DNA from: an uncultured Planctomycetaceae bacterium
GTDB lineage: Bacteria > Planctomycetota > Planctomycetia > Planctomycetales > Planctomycetaceae
Direction of reading: 5' to 3'
Length of the DNA stretch: 20,679 bases
Assembly: GCA_903898975.1 (NCBI GenBank)
Contig: CAIUHT010001083.1
Coordinates: 1-20,679 of the forward strand
In this document: positions 7,691-15,643 of the stretch, piece after piece
How positions within the stretch are numbered: the first letter of the stretch is position 1
Layout: the number at the start of each line of letters is the position of its first letter
Notes under the pieces: model-generated
Seen by the model: the letters and a program-made list of their open reading frames with translations, nothing else
Database searches by the model: none
Told to the model about the DNA's origin: nothing
Translations under genes and position numbers: made by a program

Positions 7691-9148
7691 CTACTTCGAC
7701 ACCCGTTCGACCAGCCGGGACATTTCGTTCGAGATGATCTCTTCCATGTCACCCCGCCAGCGCAGGGCGGGGCGGCCGTACTCGAACAGGTTCGAGCCCC
7801 CCTCGTAGCCCCCCTCTTCCCAGACCCGGCGCGATGGAATGTAAGAGATCATGTCGTCGGCGTACCCGCACACCCACGTCCCCTCGCCATACAGCCCCTT
7901 GAACTTCAGGGCGTAGTCGACCACGGTCTCGGCTCCCATCCCCAGCATCAGCACCCGCCCCCCCAGCCGCCAGGCGTGCAGCGGATACGGATACGCCTCT
8001 TCAAACTTCTCCCCCGCCTCCAGTTTCTTCAACAGCCGCCGCGACCAGCGCCCGCGAATCCCTTCCGGGTCGGCCCCCTGCACCTGCCGCAGGTCGTCGG
8101 CCGACATCACCTTCAAATACGGCAACTCGACCAGGCTGAACGCTGTCCGCAACCCGCCCCCCACCTCCTCCAGTGGTCCCTCCAGGGCTCCCTCCACTCC
8201 CGCCGCCAACTCCCGGCCATACTTCTCGCACAACTCGACCGTCCGCCGGGGAAGTGGGTTCTGGTCCCCCCCGCAGGTGTTCACAAACATCGCCAGGGCC
8301 CCCGGATGCCGCTTCTCGATCTCCAGCTGCGCAAACCCCGGGTAATCGCCGCACCAGGTCATGAAGCTGAGCGTCGTGGGGTGGCAGGCGTAGCCAAACA
8401 GGATGGCCACCTCGGCACCGTCGGGCCGCGTCACCCGCAGAACGGGGACCGCGTGGTCGACCGGCCCCTTCAGGGGCTCGCCCCGGGCCATGATCGCCGG
8501 GACTTCGGCTTCCTTGTTGTTCCGGCGATTGACCGCGAACGTCGCCTTCCCGGCCCCGGTCTGCAACTTCGCCGGGGCCAGCTTCTGCAGTGCCTCGGCC
8601 ACCAAATCGACCGTCCGGTCGACCATCAGCAGCGTGTACTCGGCGACCAGTCGCTCCTGCTCGTCATCGACCGGGTAGTAGTCGATCAGGTCATCCCCCA
8701 GCCGGGGGCCGCAGTGATTGTGCGAAAAGGTGAACATCACCTGCGCCCGGTCCAGCTGGTGCTGTTCCTTGAGCCGGGCGAAGACCCGGTCGCTCATGCT
8801 TTTGGGGACCCCCTGGAAGTCACTGGTGATCAGCACCGCCCGCTCCCCCGACGCCGCCTCGAACGCCAGCGCCTTCATCCAGAGCGGATGCAACTGGCCA
8901 TCCGGAGCTCGCTTCGACCCATAGCCCGCCAGCCACACGCTGGTTCGCGGCGTGATGTCGGCCCGGGCCACGCCCACCTTCCAGGCCGGCTCGGCCGCCT
9001 GTGTCTCTGTCATCAGCCCCAGGCAGACCATCAGCGCAATCGCCACCCGCAGTCCCCCGTGCAGGGCCAGCGTCCCGCGAGCCCACAGCCCGCGCTGGGT
9101 CTGTTCTCCCCCGACCGCCTCACGCCCCGCTGTCAGCTCTCGACACAT
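7691..9148 (-). CDS. secreted neutral/alkaline ceramidase-fold hydrolase, atypical active site
   Basis: A 485-residue exported protein of the neutral (non-lysosomal) ceramidase superfamily, N-terminal catalytic domain only. A signal peptide lies at about residues 33-51 (cleavage near TQA|AE), after an unusually long 32-residue n-region. The mature protein starts VGVARADITP, the standard opening of this family. Zinc-ligand candidates are S142-H-N-H145 and H256 in YACHPTTL. Where true ceramidases have an N-x-G-x-x-S-P motif with the nucleophilic Ser, this protein has NTCGGDQNP, placing N297 at the Ser position. The substrate is therefore probably not ceramide, and another amide or ester substrate is possible. 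The ATG is supported by GAGG at 9156-9159, 7 bases away. It follows the cytochrome gene on the same strand after 310 bases. Confidence 0.85.
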   Translation of the reverse strand: MCRELTAGREAVGGEQTQRGLWARGTLALHGGLRVAIALMVCLGLMTETQAAEPAWKVGVARADITPRTSVWLAGYGSKRAPDGQLHPLWMKALAFEAASGERAVLITSDFQGVPKSMSDRVFARLKEQHQLDRAQVMFTFSHNHCGPRLGDDLIDYYPVDDEQERLVAEYTLLMVDRTVDLVAEALQKLAPAKLQTGAGKATFAVNRRNNKEAEVPAIMARGEPLKGPVDHAVPVLRVTRPDGAEVAILFGYACHPTTLSFMTWCGDYPGFAQLEIEKRHPGALAMFVNTCGGDQNPLPRRTVELCEKYGRELAAGVEGALEGPLEEVGGGLRTAFSLVELPYLKVMSADDLRQVQGADPEGIRGRWSRRLLKKLEAGEKFEEAYPYPLHAWRLGGRVLMLGMGAETVVDYALKFKGLYGEGTWVCGYADDMISYIPSRRVWEEGGYEGGSNLFEYGRPALRWRGDMEEIISNEMSRLVERVSK

Positions 9149-9458
9149 CGCTCCACCTCGCTGTTCAACTGAGGGTCACCGGTGGCCCGGTCCGTCCACC
9201 ATGCTTCCGCCTTACTCTCGCAGGCCACGCCCCGGGGCTCAATGCTGCGGACTGGTTCGCGGTCGCTCTCTGCCGCTGGTCGATCTTTTGGCAACGCAAA
9301 CGCCCCTCCAGCAGAGGCAGCCCATTCGCCCGCCCATTCGCCCCCTGTCACCACACACACGCCGGTTCGTCGAGAACGCGGCGTCGCGGTTCGGTCGAGT
9401 TGGCGGCGCATCAACGGCGCGGCCCCGTCACGCGCGGCCCCGTCACACGCAGAACCCG
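9149..9458. other. 310-bp non-coding interval
   Basis: Lies between the cytochrome stop and the ceramidase-fold start, both minus strand. It contains the GAGG ribosome-binding site (9156-9159), a 12-bp duplication with the core CCCATTCGCCC around 9320-9345, and most of the 15-bp repeat at 9421-9466. An open minus-strand frame crosses it but its translation is Arg/Ala/Gly-rich and has no gene-like features. Confidence 0.6.
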
Positions 9459-9466
9459 TCACTCGC
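9421..9466. repeat. degenerate 15-bp tandem repeat overlapping a stop codon
   Basis: Units GGCCCCGTCACGCGC (9421-9435), GGCCCCGTCACACGC (9436-9450) and a diverged 16-base unit AGAACCCGTCACTCGC (9451-9466). The third unit includes the TGA of the cytochrome gene (9459-9461), so the repeat starts inside the coding end and continues into the 3' flank. Confidence 0.8.
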
Positions 9467-12116
9467 GGGTCAAGACTTCGCCCAGGTTCAACACCACCCG
9501 GCACACGCTGGTCCAGGCCGCCCACTCTCCCGGGGAAACCGCGGGTGCACTGGCCACTGGGCCGCGTTCTCGCCACCCCACGCCCAACAGGGCCTGCGCG
9601 GGGGCCTCGTCGCGGTACTCCTCTCGCGCGGCGGCCAGGTAGCGCTCCAGGGCGCCGGTCTCTTCAGCCGACCACTCCCGCTGCAGCAACTCCTGGCCGA
9701 GCCACGCCAGTCGCTCGCGGTCCCGCACTTCCTGCTCTCGCGCATCGACAAGCTGTTCCCGCCGCAGTACGCGCCCCGCCAGGTGCCGGGCCGCTTCCAG
9801 AAACGTCGGGTCGTTCAGCAGCACCAGCGCCGCCTGTGGCGTGTTGCTGCTCTCGCGGCGGGCGGTGCATTCCTCGCGCGAGGGCGCGTCGAAGGCCCGC
9901 AGCATGGGGTGCAGATATTGCCGCTGCCAGTGCATGTAAACCGCCCGCCGGTACTGCCCCGCGTTCCGATCGGGCCGATACTCCCGCCGGGGAAAGTTGA
10001 GCTGCACATAGTAGCCCTCCGGTTGCCACGGATGGGCCGAGACCCCGCCCCCCTCCCGCACCAGCAGGCCACTGTGGGACAGGGCCAGGTCGCGCACCAC
10101 CTCGGCTGGCAGCCGGTGCCGGGCCTGGCGCGTCAGCCACCGATTCGCCGGGTCGGCGAGCAGCCCCGCCCCTGACGTCTCAGCCGCCAGCCGCCAGGTG
10201 TGTGACCGCAACATCACCCGGGCCAGGTGGGTCAGGTCCCAGCCAGACGAGACCAATTCCTCCGCCAGCCAGTCGAGCAGTTCGGGATGACTGGGAGGGT
10301 CTCCCTGCAACCCCCCATCTTCGGTGGTCACGCTCAGCCCTTGCCCAAAGAACAGGGCCCACATCCGGTTGGCCAGCGTGCGGGCCACAATCCCGCGGGC
10401 TGGGCCGGTCAGCCAGTCGACGAGATCCAGCCGGGTTGGTCGGGTGGCGTCCGACCGCCACGCGGCCAGTGCCTGTGGCACTCCCGGTGCCACCACTTCC
10501 CCCGACAGGTCCATCCAGTCCCCGCGCGACAGCACGCGAATCTCGCGGGGTGTCGCCGCCCGGGCCACCATCGCCCGCTCCCCACGCGCGGTCACTTCCG
10601 CCCGTTGTTTCCTCAACGCCTCCCGCTCGGCGGTCGACTCGCTGGGCAGCCCCGCCAGTTCCCGTTCGAGCCGGGCCAGCAGTGTGGCGTCGTCCTCCGT
10701 CGGCACCCTGATCTCGGGCTCGCGCTTCGTCGGGTTCGTGTCCCCTCCTTGAAAGCTCGCCGTGTCGTCCAGGTCGGCGAAGAACGCCTGCAGCGCGTAA
10801 AAGTCGCGCTGGGAAATGGGGTCGTACTTGTGGTCATGACACTCGGCACACCCCACCGTCAGCCCCAGCCAGACCGCGCCGAAGTTTCTGACCCGGTCGG
10901 CGTCGTACTTCTTCTGATACTCCGCCTTCTGCACTCCCCCTTCATGCGAGGTCTGCAGAATGCGCAGGTAGCCCGTCGCGACCTGCTGATCGAGTCCCGC
11001 GGCGGGCAGCAGATCGCCAGCCAGCTGCTCGCGGGTGAACCGGTCGAAGGGAACATTCTGCTGCAACGATCGGATCACATACTGCCGGTAGGCGTTGCTG
11101 GCATGCTCCTGGTCGCCGTGGTAGCCCACGGTGTCGGCATACCGCACCAGGTCGAACCAGAGCGTCGCCAGCCGTTCGCCCCACGCCGGGTCGGCGAGCG
11201 CCCGATCAATCTCCCGCTGCCACGCCACCTCGCGGTCCGCGGGCGAGAGTGTCGCCGAGCGGGTGGCGAACTCCTCCACCAACCCGGCGTCGGCGGGCAG
11301 GCCTCGCACATCAATCGACAGTCGACGCGCCAGCGTCCGGGCGTCGGCCTGGGGGGCCGCGGTCAGCCCCGCCCGGCTCCACCCCTCGCGCACAAAGTGA
11401 TCGATCGGGCTGGAGGACCCCTCGGGGTCGTTCGCCAGCGTGGGGACAGGGGGCCGTCGCAGTTCGCGAAAGAGCCAGTGCGGCTCATACCGCGCCCCCT
11501 GGGCGATCCACCGCCGCAGCAGGTCCCGCTCGGCGGGTGGCAGGGCGTCCCCCTCGGACGGGGGGGGCATCCGCACGTTGTCGTCGGTGCTGGTGATGCG
11601 CTCCCAGAGGATGCTGGCGTCGGGGTCGCCCGGCACAATCGCCGGCCCGCTGCCACCCCCCTGCGTCGCCTCTTCCAATCGATCGAGCCTCAGGTCGGCT
11701 TCCCGATGCCCCGCATCGGGCCCGTGGCAGGCGAAGCAGCGACGCGCCAGCAGGGGCTGAATCTGCCGGGCGTAGCTCACCTCGGCCTCACCCGGCTCAG
11801 CCCCCTCCGCGGCATTCACCCGGCCAGGCAGCAGCATGACCGACAGCCAGGCACTCAACAGCAGCACGCACCTGGGAATTCGTCCGACGCCCGTCAGCGG
11901 TCCACCAGTCCCGCGCGCGGCACTCCGCCGGTGGCTGGCGGACGCTCGGCCTCCGCCTGTTGCGATCGCGAGCTCAGCAATTCGCATGGTTGTCCCCAAA
12001 TCGGCACCCGGCAGCGTGACAGCGTGGTTGAGAACCACGATGTCAGGCGTCGCCACAGTCAGTCCCCAGCGGGCCGGTGTGTTGGCGATGCAGGCGGGGT
12101 GCGACCGGTCGCTCAT
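9459..12116 (-). CDS. PSD1-type membrane-anchored or secreted cytochrome c (PSCyt1-DUF1549-DUF1553)
   Basis: An 885-residue protein with the planctomycete/verrucomicrobial architecture PSCyt1, DUF1549 (PSCyt2), DUF1553 (PSD1). A hydrophobic export segment lies at about 83-96 (ending GRVNA). The first haem motif is CFACH (127-131), with likely distal Met183 in VRMPP. DUF1549 starts around 235 (SPIDHFV) and contains a second CAECH (423-427) followed by DHKYDP. DUF1553 covers about 575-850, with RTLANRMWALFFGQGL, PSHPELLDWLAEELVSSGWD and VMLRSHTW. The function of the family is not established; it is thought to be a redox partner in envelope degradation of complex substrates. The ATG at 12116 overlaps the upstream stop codon (ATGA), favouring this start, yet it leaves an odd 80-residue lead before the hydrophobic segment. 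The ATG at 11987 is an alternative. Confidence 0.9.
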   Translation of the reverse strand: MSDRSHPACIANTPARWGLTVATPDIVVLNHAVTLPGADLGTTMRIAELAIATGGGRASASHRRSAARGTGGPLTGVGRIPRCVLLLSAWLSVMLLPGRVNAAEGAEPGEAEVSYARQIQPLLARRCFACHGPDAGHREADLRLDRLEEATQGGGSGPAIVPGDPDASILWERITSTDDNVRMPPPSEGDALPPAERDLLRRWIAQGARYEPHWLFRELRRPPVPTLANDPEGSSSPIDHFVREGWSRAGLTAAPQADARTLARRLSIDVRGLPADAGLVEEFATRSATLSPADREVAWQREIDRALADPAWGERLATLWFDLVRYADTVGYHGDQEHASNAYRQYVIRSLQQNVPFDRFTREQLAGDLLPAAGLDQQVATGYLRILQTSHEGGVQKAEYQKKYDADRVRNFGAVWLGLTVGCAECHDHKYDPISQRDFYALQAFFADLDDTASFQGGDTNPTKREPEIRVPTEDDATLLARLERELAGLPSESTAEREALRKQRAEVTARGERAMVARAATPREIRVLSRGDWMDLSGEVVAPGVPQALAAWRSDATRPTRLDLVDWLTGPARGIVARTLANRMWALFFGQGLSVTTEDGGLQGDPPSHPELLDWLAEELVSSGWDLTHLARVMLRSHTWRLAAETSGAGLLADPANRWLTRQARHRLPAEVVRDLALSHSGLLVREGGGVSAHPWQPEGYYVQLNFPRREYRPDRNAGQYRRAVYMHWQRQYLHPMLRAFDAPSREECTARRESSNTPQAALVLLNDPTFLEAARHLAGRVLRREQLVDAREQEVRDRERLAWLGQELLQREWSAEETGALERYLAAAREEYRDEAPAQALLGVGWRERGPVASAPAVSPGEWAAWTSVCRVVLNLGEVLTRE
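12113..12116 (-). promoter_or_regulatory. ATGA stop/start overlap (translational coupling)
   Basis: On the minus strand the four bases ATGA contain the cytochrome start (12116-12114) and the stop of the GH123-like gene (12115-12113). Such overlaps usually mean re-initiation by the same ribosome and hence coupled, roughly balanced synthesis. Confidence 0.65.
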
Positions 12117-15100
12117 GGCTGTTCCCCCACGCTGACGTAGCCTCCCGCCCGGTGGTGGCGCTGGCGGCCCCGGCGGGCTGGCACCAACGCCCTCGGCTCA
12201 ACGGGCTCCCACGTTCCGCGTCGCAACAGATCGCGGGCGATCGCTTCTCGCAGTTCGGCCAGGTGGCTGGGCCGCAGCCGGGGGTACGCCATTGCCCCCG
12301 CATCCTCATCTCCTGTATGCCCCGTCGATTCGACCCGCCCGTCGAATGGAAGTTGCCGCAAGACCTCGCTCCCCACCGCCCAGCGGGGCTGCCCGGTCGC
12401 CTGCTGCCAGAGCGCGAGGTACTCCACATCTTGCTGGCCACGCAGATAGGCCTTCAGGCGGACCGACGGGGCGGCCTCGGCGCTGAATCCCTCGGCAGGC
12501 GGGTAGAAAATCGCCAGCTGGTCGGCTTTCCGCCAACTCTCGGGCCGGCCCAGGGTGTTCCACGGCAGCACTCCGTCCGCCCCTCGGGCCCACGATTCAA
12601 CACACCACGCCGCAGGCTGCACATTCGAGCCCGACACCGGGTTGCTGGTGCCATAGTCGACCAGCTGTTGCCCAAACCTGCGGGCGTTGTCGAGCAGCAG
12701 GCGGCGATACCGCCGGCCCGCCGCCCCGGCGCACACGTTGTAATCGAGCACCGGGTCGAAGACATCCCGCTGAAACTGCGGGCGGGAAATGTCGATGCGA
12801 AACACCAGGGGAGCCGAGGGTGTGCCTGCCTGTTCGAGCCCGCTCCGAACGGCGTGTCCCAACCAGCCCACCGCCCAGAAGTCCTGAAAGCTCGCCGGTT
12901 CATCCAGGATCCAGGGCGAACTCCCATCCCGCCAACGCCGCTGTTTGTAATTCACCTTGTTGTTGAAGTAGACCTGGAACTGCGTCTGGTTCCAGCCCCG
13001 CTCGTGCAGATGTCGGGCAAACTCGGCCACCCCGTGGGCGAACTCGGCGCGATACTCGTCAGTCAGGGCCAGGTCGGCCCAATACCCGCCGTCGTAGTGC
13101 TCATTGATGGGGACCGGCCAGTTCTCGTGCAGCGGGAGATAGCAGGTCTCGAGTGGGACGCCCGCTCGGGGGAGATCGGCGAAGGCGGTCCCATCGAACA
13201 GGGGACCCATCGCCGCATCGTAAGCCTGCCAGTCGTAGACGCCGTCGCGCACGGTTGGTGCGAGGTTCCCCTTGATCTGCCCGCTCTGCGAATAAGGGAG
13301 CCGGTTCCACACCGTCCGATTCCGATGCGCCAGTCGGTACACCTCCAGCGACTTCTCGGGACTGCCGTACGCATTCATCTCGGGAATGAAACTCAGCCGG
13401 TCGGGGAGCGCCCAGGGCCAGACCTCCAGCCGCACCCGCACCTCCAGCGTGCTGTCGCCGCGGGTCAGCTGCAGCCGGCCCCAGTGCTCGCCGGCGGGAG
13501 CCTCCGCCGGAATCTGCAATTCACCCCACAACCCCTGAAACCGCCCGCTCGCCCCGTTCCCGTCCCCCGGGCGACCACCGCCGGGGGTTGTTCGCGAGCC
13601 CCCCTCGCTGCCAGTCGTTCCGGCGTCGAGTGGCAGCAGCGGGTCGGGCCACCGCGCACTTCCCTCGGCGACCAGCACGCCCCGCCACCACTCAACCTGC
13701 AGCTTGGCTTCGTTCGCCGTCAGTCCCTCCAGTTCCAGTCGCGGGGGCTCGCTCAGCTCGCCCCCCTCGAGCAGCAGTTGCCAGCCCACCAACTCGTTCC
13801 GCGCCCCTCGCAGTGTCAACGTCCGCGTCCGGGCGTCCCACAGGTGATTCTTCAACCGGTATCCCGCCGGGGCCTCTGGCACCACGTCCCCCCGCTCGGG
13901 ATGCACCTTGTCGAGAGTGTCGAGAAACGACACTGCCACCTCGCCCACTCTTGGTGGTGCCAGTCCCGCGGTCTCGGCAGACTGGGCGTTATCGGGAATC
14001 AACTTCGGCAGCGCCACGGGCTGTCGCTGAGAGCGGGTGACCCGCCACTCGGTCGCCGGGCCCACATTCCCCGCCGCGTCGACACAGCGGACTCGCAGCA
14101 AGCCCCCCTTGGCGGCGTCTTCGTCCGTCTTTGTGGGCAGATCCCGCAGGTGCAGTTCGACCACATCGCCCGGGGCCCCCGCGAGTGGAACCAGGTGCCG
14201 GGGCACAGGCTGCCCGTTGAATTCCACCTCGAACCCCAGCGGGCCTGCGGGGCCCGCGTCCGCGGGAGTTCGCCAGTGCACCAGCGCCTCGCCTGACGGG
14301 AGAGAGGCGGTCTCGTCAACCGGGGGGAGAGGCTCGCAGGCGACTGGGGGTTCGGCATCCTCGGCTCCCAGCCAGACCTCCAGCCAGGGAGCGTTCGCTT
14401 CGCCACCCGACCGGCTTACGACAAACCGGTTCGCCGGGTTCTCTTTTTGAAAGGCCTCCCCCTGCACCCGCCACTCGAGCCCCTGGTCGTCAAACAGCAC
14501 CAGCCCATGGCTGAGGCCGGCGGTGTTGGCGGCGACCACCGCCGGTTCGACCGCCACTTTCTGCCAGCCTTCACTCGTGGGGGGGGTGGCATCCGACATC
14601 CCCCACAGCGTGTGCCCCGCACCGAGGATCACGCTGGTGACATCACTCCCCGGGAACGACCACGATTCCCCCCCGGCGATTCGCTGCTCGAACGTTGAAC
14701 TGCCCGCCTGGGCCTGGTACCGCGTCGCGGTCCCCTCGACCCACGGGGCGGCCACCGTCCCCACGGTGACCCGGTGCAGAATCGGTGCGGCGGCCAGTTT
14801 CAGATGCAGCGTCGCCGCCTCGACCACCCGGCCCCGAAGCGGCGCGAAGTCGCAATCCACCAGGCTGAATTCCTGGTAGGTCTTCAGCTTCAGCCGGTCG
14901 GCTCCCCCGTTGCTCCCCCGCGCCTCGGCCCCGACGTTCGAGAGCCAGGTGTCACGGGTCACGGGCAGGCGCTGGCCCCGACCGGGAGGCACGGCGCGCA
15001 CACTCGGACGACGCGGCTTGCTCCCCGGCTTGGCAAAGGGCCGATGGTGATCGAAGGCCCCTCCCCACGTCTCCGGGGTCCGCGTCTGCCACCCCCACAG

Positions 15101-15181
15101 ACCCACGGCCAGCACCGCGAGCAGGGCTCCAGACAGCCACAGAATTCGAGCCGGGTTGCGCACCCCAAGATCCCTCACCAT
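12113..15181 (-). CDS. membrane-anchored GH123/DUF4091-like putative glycosidase
   Basis: A 1022-residue protein. An N-terminal hydrophobic helix (about 13-31, without a lipobox) anchors or exports it. Residues about 65-290 look like a DNRLRE-type beta-sandwich (TRDTWLSNVG ... ENPANRFVVSRSG). About 300-385 resembles an Fn3-like domain (VRCVDAAGNVGP). From about 410 a GH123-like barrel follows. The C-terminal block WARGADGVLPWN ... SVRLKAYLRGQQDVEYLALW (D918) matches the DUF4091 signature. WILDEPASF supplies an adjacent Asp-Glu pair (D760-E761), the arrangement used by GH123 beta-N-acetylgalactosaminidases. A Gly/Ser/Thr-rich linker interrupts the middle (about 535-560). The ATG at 15181 is chosen for its fit to the hydrophobic segment and GAAGGGG 10 bases upstream; an in-frame upstream ATG at 15274 would put Cys-rich residues before it. 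Substrate is unknown. It is coupled to the cytochrome gene by ATGA. Confidence 0.7.
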   Translation of the reverse strand: MVRDLGVRNPARILWLSGALLAVLAVGLWGWQTRTPETWGGAFDHHRPFAKPGSKPRRPSVRAVPPGRGQRLPVTRDTWLSNVGAEARGSNGGADRLKLKTYQEFSLVDCDFAPLRGRVVEAATLHLKLAAAPILHRVTVGTVAAPWVEGTATRYQAQAGSSTFEQRIAGGESWSFPGSDVTSVILGAGHTLWGMSDATPPTSEGWQKVAVEPAVVAANTAGLSHGLVLFDDQGLEWRVQGEAFQKENPANRFVVSRSGGEANAPWLEVWLGAEDAEPPVACEPLPPVDETASLPSGEALVHWRTPADAGPAGPLGFEVEFNGQPVPRHLVPLAGAPGDVVELHLRDLPTKTDEDAAKGGLLRVRCVDAAGNVGPATEWRVTRSQRQPVALPKLIPDNAQSAETAGLAPPRVGEVAVSFLDTLDKVHPERGDVVPEAPAGYRLKNHLWDARTRTLTLRGARNELVGWQLLLEGGELSEPPRLELEGLTANEAKLQVEWWRGVLVAEGSARWPDPLLPLDAGTTGSEGGSRTTPGGGRPGDGNGASGRFQGLWGELQIPAEAPAGEHWGRLQLTRGDSTLEVRVRLEVWPWALPDRLSFIPEMNAYGSPEKSLEVYRLAHRNRTVWNRLPYSQSGQIKGNLAPTVRDGVYDWQAYDAAMGPLFDGTAFADLPRAGVPLETCYLPLHENWPVPINEHYDGGYWADLALTDEYRAEFAHGVAEFARHLHERGWNQTQFQVYFNNKVNYKQRRWRDGSSPWILDEPASFQDFWAVGWLGHAVRSGLEQAGTPSAPLVFRIDISRPQFQRDVFDPVLDYNVCAGAAGRRYRRLLLDNARRFGQQLVDYGTSNPVSGSNVQPAAWCVESWARGADGVLPWNTLGRPESWRKADQLAIFYPPAEGFSAEAAPSVRLKAYLRGQQDVEYLALWQQATGQPRWAVGSEVLRQLPFDGRVESTGHTGDEDAGAMAYPRLRPSHLAELREAIARDLLRRGTWEPVEPRALVPARRGRQRHHRAGGYVSVGEQP

Positions 15182-15298
15182 CGTGTGACAACCCCTTCTC
15201 GCACAGCACCCGTCGAGGGCCACGGAATGCAACCAGGAATCGCATTCGGCCCTCAACTTGCAACGCCCCCCCACCGCAGCATCGATTCACCGCAGCCC

Positions 15299-15382
15299 AG
15301 TCACAAGTGACCAGTCACAAGTGAGCAGTCACAAGTGAGCAGTCACAAGTGAGCAGTCACAAGTGACCATTCACGAGTGACC
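15299..15382. repeat. 14-bp tandem array, six units
   Basis: Consensus AGTCACAAGTGAGC. Units run 15299-15312, 15313-15326, 15327-15340, 15341-15354, 15355-15368 and 15369-15382. The middle three are identical; the first and fifth end in CC instead of GC, and the sixth has ATTCACGAGTGACC. Each unit carries the dyad TCAC-AA-GTGA. The array ends 118 bases upstream of the GH123-like start codon. Confidence 0.96.
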
Positions 15383-15536
15383 AGCCCGGTCGCCCGGCTG
15401 CAAAAGATGATCGCCGGTTGCCGCGGCCTTGTGACCACCGACGTCCGCTGATGCACCGGGTCGGTTGCCCGATCGGATCCCATGCCGAAGCGGCTGACGG
15501 CACCAATCGGAAGACGGGGTAAGTCGCCGGACTGGG

Positions 15537-15628
15537 TAACTCGTTGCACGTGTAACTCGCCGCACGTGTGACTCGACGCAGGGGGCGACACGCTGCACGT
15601 CACTCGCCGCACGGCACTCGTCGGGCGG
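15537..15628. repeat. degenerate 14-16-bp repeat with CACGTG cores
   Basis: Two near-identical 16-base units, TAACTCGTTGCACGTG (15537-15552) and TAACTCGCCGCACGTG (15553-15568), are followed by more diverged copies at 15569-15584, 15585-15599, 15600-15614 and 15615-15628. The shared pattern is ACTCG, two or three bases, GCACG. The first two units hold the palindrome CACGTG. It begins 15 bases after the pyrE stop codon. Confidence 0.75.
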
Positions 15629-15643
15629 TGTGGTTGCCGCAGG

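Larger units (their letters stand above)
15182..15643. other. 462-bp interval carrying two tandem arrays
   Basis: Lies between pyrE and the GH123-like gene, both minus strand, and should contain the promoter of the glycosidase-cytochrome pair. It holds the GAAGGGG ribosome-binding site (15192-15198), a 14-bp array (15299-15382) and a second degenerate array (15537-15628). Short open frames that cross the arrays translate the repeats themselves and are not genes. No T-tract terminator for pyrE is visible. Confidence 0.7.

Noticed and set aside
7322..9172. Long plus-strand open frame antisense to the ceramidase-fold gene
   Set aside because: It starts inside the GT4 gene in another frame and its translation has no family features; the minus strand carries the real gene.
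10227..12140. Long plus-strand open frame antisense to the cytochrome gene
   Set aside because: Its translation is Pro/Arg/His/Gln-rich with no domain, while the minus strand encodes clear PSCyt1-DUF1549-DUF1553 motifs. High GC at third positions removes stops from the opposite strand.
12077..14296. Long plus-strand open frame antisense to the GH123-like gene
   Set aside because: Low-complexity shadow of the minus-strand coding frame, with no recognisable motif or supported start.
15299..15382. Plasmid or phage replication iterons / origin
   Set aside because: No replication initiator gene, AT-rich unwinding region or DnaA-box cluster is visible nearby.
15299..15382. CRP-type operator sites (TGTGA-N6-TCACA)
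   Set aside because: The spacing differs: adjacent units give GTGA-N4-TCAC, and single units give TCAC-N2-GTGA, so the known consensus is not met.
15343..15612. Small minus-strand open frame through both repeat arrays
   Set aside because: Its residues are the translated repeats (VTCSV, SHTCGELHVQRVTQ); array units of 14-16 bp do not preserve the frame.
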